Origin: Acidobacteriota bacterium
GTDB taxonomy: Bacteria; Acidobacteriota; Thermoanaerobaculia; UBA5066
DNA length: 64,000 nt
Assembly (NCBI GenBank): GCA_008363385.1
Contig: RHKY01000003.1
Span: 124,001-188,000, forward strand
Direction of reading: 5' to 3'
The notes under the pieces are model-generated. The model was not told the DNA's origin. It searched no databases and saw nothing but the letters and a program-made list of their open reading frames with translations. The stretch's first letter is position 1, and the number at the start of each line of letters is the position of its first letter. The position numbers were made by a program, and so were the translations under genes. Shown piece by piece: positions 38,356 to 45,907 of the stretch.

Positions 38356-40107
38356 TCAGCCGCTCGCCGGGACGGCGCGTTGCCGCAGGAGCCGGGCGAC
38401 GAGGACGAGGGCGCCGCCGACGAGGACGAAGGTCGCGAAGAGCGCGGCCGGCCTGCCGGCGGGGAGCTCCACGAGGACGGCGCGGAGGGTGGTCAGGCCG
38501 AGGGCCGTCCAGGCGAGCCAGCCGGCCTCGTTCGGCCCGCCGCGGGCCCGGAGGGCCGCGAAGAGGACGGCCAGCGCGGCCGCGATCGCCGTGCGCGCCG
38601 CCGCCGCGGCGTCCGGCGAGCCGGGGAGGAGACGGGCGAGGGCCGCGGTGGCGACCCAGGAGGACCCGGTCAGGAAGAGGAGGCCGATCGCGAAGGGCGC
38701 GACCGAGGCCCGGAGGGGGCCGGCGCCCGTGCGGGCGGAGACGAGTCGGGCCGCCAGCGCGGCCAGAGCCGCGCCGACGACGAGGAGGGCGGCCCGGCCC
38801 ACCGGATCCTCCGCCCCGGCGGTCCGGCCGGCGAAGGCCCGGACCGCGGGGCCGACGAGCCCGGAGGCGAAGGCCGCGGACCAGAGGTAGACGGCCGCGT
38901 GGGCGCAGAGGGAGACGCGGCGGAAGCGCGTACCGGCCGCGACCGCCACGAGGCCGATAGCCGTCCAGACGACCGGCAGCGCGCCTCCCGCCAGGAGGGC
39001 TCCCCCAGAGAGCGCCAGGACGAGGGCGAGCGACGTGTAGAAGAGGAAGTTCCGGGCCCCCTCCGCCTGCCGCTCCAGGAAGGCGAAGGCCACACCGTAG
39101 GCCCCCGCGGCCAGGACGAGCGCGGCGACGCCGAGCGCGGCCGTCCCGGTCCCGGCGGCACCCGCGAGCTCGACGGCGCCCCCGAACCCGACGAGGAGAG
39201 CCGCGGGCGCCTGGACCGCCTCGAACAGGACGACGCTCCGCTGCCGGACGAGGGTCCGCACGGCGAAGCTGCCGACGTAGACGACGAACAGGGCCAGTGC
39301 GGCCACCGCCGCCCGGGCCGGGGAGAGGTCCGCGTAGGCCTCGGCGGGCCCGCCCTCCCGCCCGGCCAGGACGACCAGGACCAGGATCGCCAGGTCCGCC
39401 CCGATCGCCGCCGGCCAGCGCAGCCCGTGCCAGCGCCTCCCGTACGTCGCCCAGAGGACCGCGGCGCCGAGGGCGATCAGGAGCCAGGCGAAGAGCTCCA
39501 CGCGCCGGGTGCCCACGAGGAGGCCGAACGCGGTGCCGACGGTCCCGACGGTCGCGGCCCAGGCCAGCCCCCCGAGGTCCCGCCGCCAGGCGACGGCGAA
39601 GACGAGCGCCCCGAGCGCCGCCAGGCCGGCGGCTGCGGCGGCGGGGGGAAGGGCCGACAGGCGCGTGGCCGCCTCCCAGACGAGGGGCAGCCCGAGGAGG
39701 AGCGAGAGCAGCCCGTAGAACGTCCCGGCGGCCCGGTCCTCCTTCCCCGCGCGGCCGGCGACGACGGCCCAGCCGGCGGCGTAGGCCAGGCCCGCGGCGA
39801 CGCCGAGCGGCGCGGGGAGGGTCCCGGCCTCGGTCAGCGCGCGGAACAGGTACGCCCCCCCCACGATCAGGAAGCCGCGCCCCCCCAGGGCGACGAGGCT
39901 GGTCCCGCCCGGGGCGGTCGCAGCCGGGGCCTCTGCCGCGGCGCCGGGCGTCGCGCCGGGGGCCGCGCCGGCGTCCCCGGAGGCGGCGCCCGAGGAGGCA
40001 GCGCGACCCTCGAGGGCGTCGAGCCTGTCGCGGAGCCTCGACAGCTCGCCGGAGAGGGAGGCGACCCGGGCCTCCAGCGTCTCTAGCCGGTCCGGCGTGG
40101 CGCTCAC
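38356..40107 (-). CDS. DUF2339-like multi-pass membrane protein
   Basis: A 583-aa membrane protein. An N-terminal coiled coil (LEARVASLSGELSRLRDRLD) and an Ala/Pro/Gly-rich linker (residues 35-70) precede about 16 closely spaced hydrophobic helices to the C-terminus. This matches the DUF2339 family, whose function is unknown. Conserved polar segments inside the membrane part include TRRVELFAWL and GGRGFLIVGGAYLFRALTEAG. The GTG start at 40107 follows GGGGGA by 7 nt and lies 32 nt after the NrfD stop, so it may be the last gene of the electron-transfer operon; the functional link is uncertain. Confidence 0.78.
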   Translation of the reverse strand: MSATPDRLETLEARVASLSGELSRLRDRLDALEGRAASSGAASGDAGAAPGATPGAAAEAPAATAPGGTSLVALGGRGFLIVGGAYLFRALTEAGTLPAPLGVAAGLAYAAGWAVVAGRAGKEDRAAGTFYGLLSLLLGLPLVWEAATRLSALPPAAAAAGLAALGALVFAVAWRRDLGGLAWAATVGTVGTAFGLLVGTRRVELFAWLLIALGAAVLWATYGRRWHGLRWPAAIGADLAILVLVVLAGREGGPAEAYADLSPARAAVAALALFVVYVGSFAVRTLVRQRSVVLFEAVQAPAALLVGFGGAVELAGAAGTGTAALGVAALVLAAGAYGVAFAFLERQAEGARNFLFYTSLALVLALSGGALLAGGALPVVWTAIGLVAVAAGTRFRRVSLCAHAAVYLWSAAFASGLVGPAVRAFAGRTAGAEDPVGRAALLVVGAALAALAARLVSARTGAGPLRASVAPFAIGLLFLTGSSWVATAALARLLPGSPDAAAAARTAIAAALAVLFAALRARGGPNEAGWLAWTALGLTTLRAVLVELPAGRPAALFATFVLVGGALVLVARLLRQRAVPASG

Positions 40108-40139
40108 GGCGGCATCCCCCGCGCCCCGTCCGAGCGGCC

Positions 40140-41333
40140 TCAGCCGGCGCTCTCGGCCTTCGGGGCCGAGGGCTCGTGCCACGGCGGCAGGAGCTTGACG
40201 AGACCCCAGAGGATCACGAACGGCAGCAGCATCAGGAGGATCGCCGGCAGGAGCCCCTCGCGGGTGGCGAAGTCCATCTTGTACGTCGTGTACCCGAGGA
40301 AGCTCTTGGAGAACAGCTGCCCGCCGATCACGACGTTCCAGCGCATGGCGAAGATGCCGACGATCGTCAGGACCCCGGCCGTGGCGTAGATCCCCTTCCG
40401 GGCCGCCTCCGAGAGCTTCACGATCTGCGTCAGGGCCAGCATCCCGATCGGGATCAGCCCCCCGAAGACGACCTGCAGGAGGATCTGCGAGACGAAGAGC
40501 TTCGTCTTCACCATGAAGTCGAGGCTCTTGAACGACTCGTCCGCCTCGTACATCCGGTGGAGGAGGTCGACCCCCTCCAGCGTGAAGTCGACGAGGAAGG
40601 CGTAGAAGAGGTACCGGGCGATCGTGTCGACGCACGGCATGTCGATCGGCTGCCCCTTCAGGACGCACGTCGCCATGTACATCAGGAGGACGAGGGCGAT
40701 CCCCGAGACGATCGCCGAGAAGAGGAAGACGATCGGCATCACCGGCGTGGACCACCAGGGGTTCGCCTTGATCGAGCCGAAGATGAACCCGACGTACCCG
40801 TGGAGGAGGAACGCCGAGGGGATCCCGACGACCGTCAGGAAGTACCCGACCCTCTCGTCGATCCGGCGCGACTCCTCGCTCACGTCGTCCACCCCGAGGG
40901 CCATCGCCCGGTAGACGTGCTTCATGACGCCGGTCGAGGAGCGCCAGAGCTCGACGATCTCCTTGCGGTAGTCGAGCCAGATCTCCAGGACCAGGACGGC
41001 CATCAGGTACCAGAGGTAGACGAAGCCGAACATCGCCATGGCCGAGGAGGTGTGCGGCGTCAGGTACATCTGGAACGAGCGCTCGGGGTGCCCGAGGTGG
41101 AGCTGCAGCGGCAGCGGCGCCACGATCAGGAAGGCGAGCGCCGTCAGGAGGGCCAGACGGTACGTCGGCTTGACCGCCTCGACCTTGAAGACGCGCTCCA
41201 GCGAGGCCAGGATGAAGGCGCCCGCCACGAGGCCGGTGATGAACGGGTAGAGGACGATCAGGACGCTCCACTGGAGCTCCATCTCGTTGGGGTACATGAA
41301 CCCCTCGACGGCGGCCACGAGAGCTTCGTTCAC
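40140..41333 (-). CDS. NrfD-family quinol-interacting membrane subunit
   Basis: A 397-aa integral membrane protein of the NrfD/PsrC type. About 9-10 helices are visible, with family features early in the chain (YPFITGLVAGAFILASLERVF, then APLPLQLHLGHPERSFQMYL, the LGHPER block being a good marker). It passes electrons between the quinone pool and the Fe-S protein encoded just upstream. The GTG start follows GGAGG with 6 nt spacing and lies 10 nt after the Fe-S gene. No NrfA, molybdopterin or sulfur-reductase catalytic subunit is adjacent. Confidence 0.93.
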   Translation of the reverse strand: MNEALVAAVEGFMYPNEMELQWSVLIVLYPFITGLVAGAFILASLERVFKVEAVKPTYRLALLTALAFLIVAPLPLQLHLGHPERSFQMYLTPHTSSAMAMFGFVYLWYLMAVLVLEIWLDYRKEIVELWRSSTGVMKHVYRAMALGVDDVSEESRRIDERVGYFLTVVGIPSAFLLHGYVGFIFGSIKANPWWSTPVMPIVFLFSAIVSGIALVLLMYMATCVLKGQPIDMPCVDTIARYLFYAFLVDFTLEGVDLLHRMYEADESFKSLDFMVKTKLFVSQILLQVVFGGLIPIGMLALTQIVKLSEAARKGIYATAGVLTIVGIFAMRWNVVIGGQLFSKSFLGYTTYKMDFATREGLLPAILLMLLPFVILWGLVKLLPPWHEPSAPKAESAG

Positions 41334-41343
41334 GTCGTCCTCC

Positions 41344-42108
41344 TCACCGCACCGAGCCGTCGAGGCCGGCGTACCAGGTCTTGGAGCCGGTGGCCATCTG
41401 GGGCTTCAAGACCTGCACCTTGTGGGTCCTCAGGAACTCGTGGATCGGGTCCTTCGGGTCCTTCAGGTCGCCGAGCGTCCGGGCGCCGGTGGGGCAGGTC
41501 TCGCAGCACGCGGTCGTCAGCCCCTTCGTGATCCGGTGGTAGCAGAGGCTGCACTTGTCCACCGTGTGCGTCCGCGGGTCGATGTACCGGCAGCCGTAAG
41601 GGCAGGCCTGGACGCAGTACCGGCAGCCGAGGCAGTACGACTTGTCGACGAGGACGACGCCGTCCGGCGCCTCGAAGGTGGCGCCCACGGGGCAGACCTG
41701 GACGCACGGCGAGTGCGCGCAGTGGTTGCAGAGCTTCGGGACGAAGAAGCTCTTGGCGCCGTCCCCCGCGCGGTAGCGCTCCGGGAAGCCGTCGTAGCCG
41801 CCGTTCGGCGAGTCGACGTTCGGGTGCTCCGGGTCTCCCCCCGGGACGTGGTACCGCTCGACCCAGGTCCGGAAGTAGTAGGGCTCGAGCGGGACGTCGT
41901 TCTCGGTCTTGCAGGCCCTCACGCAGTTTCCGCAGCCGACGCACTTCTCGACGTCGATCGTCATCCCCCACCAGTGGTCCGCCGTCCGGTAGGAGGGGGC
42001 CTTCTCGGGCGCGCCGGCCAGGACGTGCTCGAGCGCGGCTCCGGCGGCGGGCGTCAGGAGGAGGAACTTGCCGGCCGAGGCGAGGAACTCCCGGCGGTCG
42101 CTCTTCAT
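41344..42108 (-). CDS. Tat-exported four-cluster [4Fe-4S] protein (NrfC/TtrB-like)
   Basis: A 254-aa Fe-S electron carrier. The N-terminus carries a twin-arginine motif (DRREFLASAG) and a hydrophobic segment, so it acts on the periplasmic side. Cysteine motifs for four [4Fe-4S] clusters are visible: CVGCGNCVRACK; CNHCAHSPCVQVCP; CLGCRYCVQACP; and CSLCYHR...CCETCP. This is the DMSO-reductase/NrfC electron-transfer pattern. It should sit between the NrfD quinol subunit and the tetrahaem cytochrome. The ATG overlaps the cytochrome stop (ATGA), so the two are translationally coupled. Confidence 0.94.
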   Translation of the reverse strand: MKSDRREFLASAGKFLLLTPAAGAALEHVLAGAPEKAPSYRTADHWWGMTIDVEKCVGCGNCVRACKTENDVPLEPYYFRTWVERYHVPGGDPEHPNVDSPNGGYDGFPERYRAGDGAKSFFVPKLCNHCAHSPCVQVCPVGATFEAPDGVVLVDKSYCLGCRYCVQACPYGCRYIDPRTHTVDKCSLCYHRITKGLTTACCETCPTGARTLGDLKDPKDPIHEFLRTHKVQVLKPQMATGSKTWYAGLDGSVR

Positions 42109-42581
42109 GGCGTCTTGGCCTCCTTGTCGGGGGAGTGCGGGTCGTGGCATCCGCCGCAGGCGCCGCTCCCGTCGGCGTGCTCCTTCGGGTCGACCTGCGG
42201 GAAGCCTGCCGGCTTGGCCACGTTCGGCAGGTGGCAGACGGCGCAGAGCTTCCCGGCGTCCGGGCGGGCCGGCTTCAGCTTGTCCGGGGCCTGGGCGTGG
42301 ACGCCGAGGGCGCCGTGGCAGGCCTCGCAGCCGACCCCCTTGTGCGGCCCGCCCGCCAGGAGGGCCGGCTCGTCCGTGTGGCACTCGCCGCACGCCTTCC
42401 GGCCGGCGAAGACGGGGGCCTGCTTCGAGTTGTCGGCCAGGGCGCCGACGCGGTAGTGGCCCAGGACCCCGAAGCCCTCGGGGGTGAAGAGGGCGCGGGC
42501 CAGGAGGAAGACGAGGATGCCGAGGCCGAAGAGCCCGGCCATCCGGACCAGGTGCCCCTTGTGTTCGAACAGACCGCCCAT
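42105..42581 (-). CDS. membrane-anchored tetrahaem cytochrome c
   Basis: A 158-aa multihaem cytochrome. One N-terminal helix (about residues 13-31, MAGLFGLGILVFLLARALF) anchors it. Four CxxCH motifs follow: CGECH, CEACH, CAVCH and CGGCH, with other histidines available as distal ligands. It is the first gene of the three-gene electron-transfer cluster and probably feeds or drains electrons from the Fe-S/NrfD pair. It is not identifiable as NrfB, NrfH or ActA by length alone. The start is the ATG at 42581 after GAGGAGGGG; the upstream frame extension lacks a signal-like sequence. Confidence 0.9.
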   Translation of the reverse strand: MGGLFEHKGHLVRMAGLFGLGILVFLLARALFTPEGFGVLGHYRVGALADNSKQAPVFAGRKACGECHTDEPALLAGGPHKGVGCEACHGALGVHAQAPDKLKPARPDAGKLCAVCHLPNVAKPAGFPQVDPKEHADGSGACGGCHDPHSPDKEAKTP

Positions 42582-42722
42582 CCGTCCCCTCCTCTTCCCC
42601 GGAGTCGAGCGATTCGAGTGTGGTGGGGAGTCTGTTTCTTTCGGCGGGATTGTCCATGGTCCAAATGACCCACGGGGCATGAATCCGATGGAGGGGTGCG
42701 GCCCCGTGGGGGGCGGGGAGCG

Positions 42723-43529
42723 TCAGCGCGCGGCCGGGGCCGCCGGACTCTCCCAGCGGATCTCCGAGCCGAAGAGGCTGTGCGGGATCGCGAAGACCGA
42801 GAGCGTGACGACGGCCGCCGCGACCGCCGCCCAGCGGGCGTCGCGTTTACGCGCGACCCGGAGCGCCGCCGCCGCCCAGGCCACGCCCGCCACCAGCGTC
42901 TTGTTGTCGGTCAGGTCCCAGCCGAACGGCACGCCGGTCCAGTACTCGCCGAAGGCCAGCTTCTGGACGATCGGGCCGAGGACGAAGCCACCGACCGCCA
43001 GGACGCAGAGCGTGACGAGCGTCAGGCGGCGGACGTCCCTGCCGGCGAGGGCGGTGAGCGCCGTCGCCGCCGAGAGGAGCATGGTGCCGATCATCGCCAG
43101 GACGTGCGGCGCCAGGACGGCCGCCGGGACGTGCCCCTTGAAGCGCGTGACGACGGGCCGCTGGGGCACGGCCACCGCGACCGCCCCGCGCGCGAGCCGG
43201 AGCTGGTACTCGAGCTTCCCCGCGGGGGGCTGGTGGGGGAGGGAGGCCACGAGGTCGTCTCCCTCGCGCGTCATGGCGACCTCTCTCCACGGCTCCGAGG
43301 TGGGGTAGCGCCTCCAGACCACGGTCCCGGAGACGTCCGCCCCGGGCACGCGCACGCGGACCGGCTGGTCCCCGTCGCCCCCGTGGGAGCGCAGAAGCCG
43401 GAACGACGCCTCGGCGCCCCCGACGTCCGCCCGGCCGCGGACGGGGTACGTCGGCCCCGACCGCCGCTGCCAGACGGACGAGGCCAGGGTGAGGAGGACG
43501 GCGAGGACCCAGACGGTCGTGCGGCTCAT
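42723..43529 (-). CDS. uncharacterised membrane protein with extracytoplasmic beta domain
   Basis: A 268-aa protein. A first hydrophobic segment (residues 6-19) acts as signal or anchor, a beta-rich soluble part covers about 30-130 (SGTVVWRRYPTSEPW, GKLEYQLRL), and four helices occupy about 138-255. The sequence FGEYWTGVPFGWDLTDNKTL in the loop between the second and third helix is notable for its conserved acidic and aromatic residues. I do not recognise a named family. It lies upstream of, and on the same strand as, the tetrahaem cytochrome operon (gap 141 nt), so a link to electron transfer is possible but unproven. Confidence 0.75.
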   Translation of the reverse strand: MSRTTVWVLAVLLTLASSVWQRRSGPTYPVRGRADVGGAEASFRLLRSHGGDGDQPVRVRVPGADVSGTVVWRRYPTSEPWREVAMTREGDDLVASLPHQPPAGKLEYQLRLARGAVAVAVPQRPVVTRFKGHVPAAVLAPHVLAMIGTMLLSAATALTALAGRDVRRLTLVTLCVLAVGGFVLGPIVQKLAFGEYWTGVPFGWDLTDNKTLVAGVAWAAAALRVARKRDARWAAVAAAVVTLSVFAIPHSLFGSEIRWESPAAPAAR

Positions 43530-43653
43530 GTTCGCTCACGCCCCGGCGGGCGGGGCGACGGATTCTCGCAGACCGCCCCGGGGAAACGGCGCTACGATCG
43601 ATCCGCGTTTCGGACCGAGGCGCGACCCCGGCGGGACGCGAGGAGGTGTCGCG

Positions 43654-44637
43654 ATGCCGATCCACCTCACGCGCCTGAACCTGGACGGGACCTGCTCGCC
43701 GAAACCGCTGCTGGGCGGCTCCTCTCTGCCGGACGACGTCAAGGCCTCGGTCGGCCTCGGGGGCGTCAACCGGTGGGAGGACGTGCTGACGGTGCAGCGC
43801 CTCCTCAACGGGACGCCGCCGGAGCAGGGAGGGCCGGTCCCGAAGCTCCCCGAGGACGGGATCGTCAGCCAGCGGCTGATCCTCGCCATCGCGGCGTTCC
43901 AGCGGAAGCAGGTCGGCTGGAGCGACGGGCGGGTCGACCCCGGGGGGGAGACGATCCGGCGGCTGCAGGCGATCAACGAGATGCCGGCGGGGAAGCCGAG
44001 CCTCGCCCCCCTGGCCGTCGAGTCGATCCCCGCGGCGCTGGCGATGATCTTCCTGGCGCGGGCGCACCTGATGAACGCGCGATTCGCGTTCGCGGGGGGC
44101 GGCGGGCTCTTCGCGAGCGTCTACGCCTCGGCGGCCGCGCTCGTGAACAAGCACTTCCACCTCGACCGGGCCGTCTCCCCGCTCTCGGCCCTCGACATGG
44201 TGGACGGGATCTTCTCGAAGATGCAGCTGGCGATCGGGCACGTCCCGGCCGGGACGTGGGTCTTCGAGGACGACCCGAGCCAGCCACCGGACGTGGCTTA
44301 CGCGTTCACCTACTGGGGCGGCTACCTCTTCATGACCGGGAAGTCGGAGCGGAGGAGAGAGGGGCTGTTCTGGCTCGACCGGATCTACCTCTGCCGCCGC
44401 CTCGTCTCGTACGACCGGGACACGATCGTCTACGCGATGATCCACGAGCTGGCCCACTTCGTCGGGGGCGCGCTGGGGACGAGCGACGAGGTCGACGACT
44501 GGGCCTACGCGCACCGGCCGACGGGGTACGAGACGCTGGCGCCGTACCGGGCGGTCCGCAACGCCGACTGCTACTCGCAGTACGCCTGGGAGGTCTCGCG
44601 GCACGTCGCGTACCGCCACGACGCCCACCGGGTCTGA
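43654..44637 (+). CDS. aspzincin-like zinc metalloprotease with N-terminal peptidoglycan-binding-like region
   Basis: A 327-aa protein. Residues about 40-115 resemble a peptidoglycan-binding helical domain (WEDVLTVQRLLNG, DGIVSQRLILAIAAFQRKQ). The C-terminal half has HELAH (H264, E265, H268) and then GTSDEVDDWAY, which fits the aspzincin pattern HExxH...GTxxDxxY of deuterolysin and Lys-specific metallo-endopeptidases, where an aspartate is the third zinc ligand. There is no signal peptide at the ATG chosen at 43654 (AGGAGGTG 6 nt upstream), so it may be cytoplasmic or exported by a non-Sec route. A TACGAT box lies at 43593-43598. Confidence 0.78.
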   Translation: MPIHLTRLNLDGTCSPKPLLGGSSLPDDVKASVGLGGVNRWEDVLTVQRLLNGTPPEQGGPVPKLPEDGIVSQRLILAIAAFQRKQVGWSDGRVDPGGETIRRLQAINEMPAGKPSLAPLAVESIPAALAMIFLARAHLMNARFAFAGGGGLFASVYASAAALVNKHFHLDRAVSPLSALDMVDGIFSKMQLAIGHVPAGTWVFEDDPSQPPDVAYAFTYWGGYLFMTGKSERRREGLFWLDRIYLCRRLVSYDRDTIVYAMIHELAHFVGGALGTSDEVDDWAYAHRPTGYETLAPYRAVRNADCYSQYAWEVSRHVAYRHDAHRV

Positions 44638-44705
44638 CCCGGCCGCCGCGCGCCGGCGCTCGGGGCGTGCCGCCGGAAGAGGAAGGGCCGCGGGGCCGGC
44701 TGCCG

Positions 44706-44711
44706 GATAAT
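44706..44711 (+). promoter_or_regulatory. -10 box GATAAT, leaderless type
   Basis: GATAAT matches five of six bases of TATAAT and ends 9 nt before the ATG at 44721. No Shine-Dalgarno is present. Confidence 0.45.
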
Positions 44712-44720
44712 CCCCGCCCG

Positions 44721-45188
44721 ATGCCAGCGTGTCCGAGCTGCGGGGCCCCGGCCCGGCCGGGGGAGGAGGCGTGCCGCTTCTGCGGCGGCCCGGTCCGCCC
44801 GGAGCTCTCGGGCGAGGAGACCGAGACGCTGGTCCGGGTGTTCCTCGAGGCGCAGGAGAAGGCGCTTCGCGGCGTGAACGGGCCGAGGATCTGGGCCGCC
44901 GGCGTGGCGCTCGTCGTCCTGCCGGTCGGCGCGTTCCTCGGCGTCCGGGCGCTGGGGCACGGGTGGCCGGCGGCCGCGGCGCTCGCCGTCTTCACGGTCC
45001 TGGCGTGCTTCCTCTTCCTCGGCGTGGCGGTCCAGGCCGAGCAGGACCTCTTCTTCGAGCGGACCCTCCGGGGGAGGATCCGGGGCTTCCTGGAGGAGAA
45101 CCGGCTCGACGCGGCGAAGCTCCTGGTCCTCGCGAGCCGGGTGATGAAGCCCGACGCGGAGCTGATGAAGCGCCTGGCGAACCTCTGA
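44721..45188 (+). CDS. zinc-ribbon membrane protein of unknown function
   Basis: A 155-aa protein beginning with a four-cysteine zinc ribbon (C4, C7, C18, C21: CPSCGAPARPGEEACRFCGG). An amphipathic helix and two transmembrane helices follow (about 58-78 and 83-103), then a helical basic tail (RGRIRGFLEENRLDAAKLLV). The function is unknown; similar zinc-ribbon/2-TM proteins are widespread. The ATG at 44721 has no ribosome site but has a near-consensus -10 box 9 nt upstream. Confidence 0.8.
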   Translation: MPACPSCGAPARPGEEACRFCGGPVRPELSGEETETLVRVFLEAQEKALRGVNGPRIWAAGVALVVLPVGAFLGVRALGHGWPAAAALAVFTVLACFLFLGVAVQAEQDLFFERTLRGRIRGFLEENRLDAAKLLVLASRVMKPDAELMKRLANL

Positions 45189-45195
45189 GGCGGAA

Positions 45196-45242
45196 GGCCG
45201 GCGCCCGCCGCCTGGCGCGGCGCGCCGGCGGGGGCCCGGCCG
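45196..45242 (+). terminator. imperfect long hairpin after the zinc-ribbon gene
   Basis: GGCCGGCGCCCGCCG and CGGCGGGGGCCCGGCC can pair imperfectly around an inner GCGCGGCGCGC, shortly after the stop codon. Confidence 0.3.
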
Positions 45243-45331
45243 TGGCGATCCCCGGGGGAGATCCGCAGCCCCGCCCCGATCGGAAGGAGGAGGCGGGGCG
45301 CCGCGCGTCCCGCGCGAAGGGGAACGTCGTC

Positions 45332-45901
45332 ATGAGGATCGTCGCGATCCCGGGGAGCCTGAGGGACGGGTCGTACAACCGGATGGCGCTGAGGGTCGCC
45401 GCGCAGGGAGCCCGCGCCGCAGGGGCGGAAGTGGTGGAGGTGAGCCTGCGAGAGCTGGCGCTGCCCGTCTACGACGGCGACCTCGAGGCTCGCGACGGCC
45501 TCCCGGAGGGGGCCAGGCGCCTGAAGGCGCTCCTCCTCGGGTCGCACGGGGTCCTCCTCGCCTCGCCGGAGTACAACGGCGGGATCCCCGGCGGCCTGAA
45601 GAACGCTCTCGACTGGGCCTCGCGCGCCGAGAAGGGGGAGAAGGCGGCGGAGGCGTTCCGCGGGAAGGTGGCGGCCATCCTCGGCGCGTCGACCGGCGCG
45701 TTCGGAGCCGTCCGGTCCCTGGCCGCGCTCCGTCCGGTGCTCGCTGCCCTCGGCCTCACCGTCCTCGGGGACCAGGTCGCGCTCCCCAGGGCCCAGGACC
45801 TCTTCGCCCCCGACGGCTCCCTCGCGGACGAGGGGAGGAAGAAGGCGCTCCTCGCGCTCGGCGCGGGGCTGGCTCGCGCCGCCGAGCGAGCGGGAGGCTG
45901 A
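45332..45901 (+). CDS. NADPH-dependent FMN reductase (ChrR/azoreductase-like)
   Basis: A 189-aa flavodoxin-fold reductase. The FMN phosphate loop GSLRDGSYNRMAL and the isoalloxazine loop SPEYNGGIPGGLKNALDW are both diagnostic; GASTGAFGAVRSL follows as usual. Members reduce quinones, chromate or azo dyes with NAD(P)H in the cytoplasm; the physiological substrate here is unknown, but quinone or flavin reduction is likely. The ATG follows AAGGGGA. The stop is only 6 nt from the convergent FG-GAP gene. Confidence 0.93.
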   Translation: MRIVAIPGSLRDGSYNRMALRVAAQGARAAGAEVVEVSLRELALPVYDGDLEARDGLPEGARRLKALLLGSHGVLLASPEYNGGIPGGLKNALDWASRAEKGEKAAEAFRGKVAAILGASTGAFGAVRSLAALRPVLAALGLTVLGDQVALPRAQDLFAPDGSLADEGRKKALLALGAGLARAAERAGG

Positions 45902-45907
45902 GCCGGG

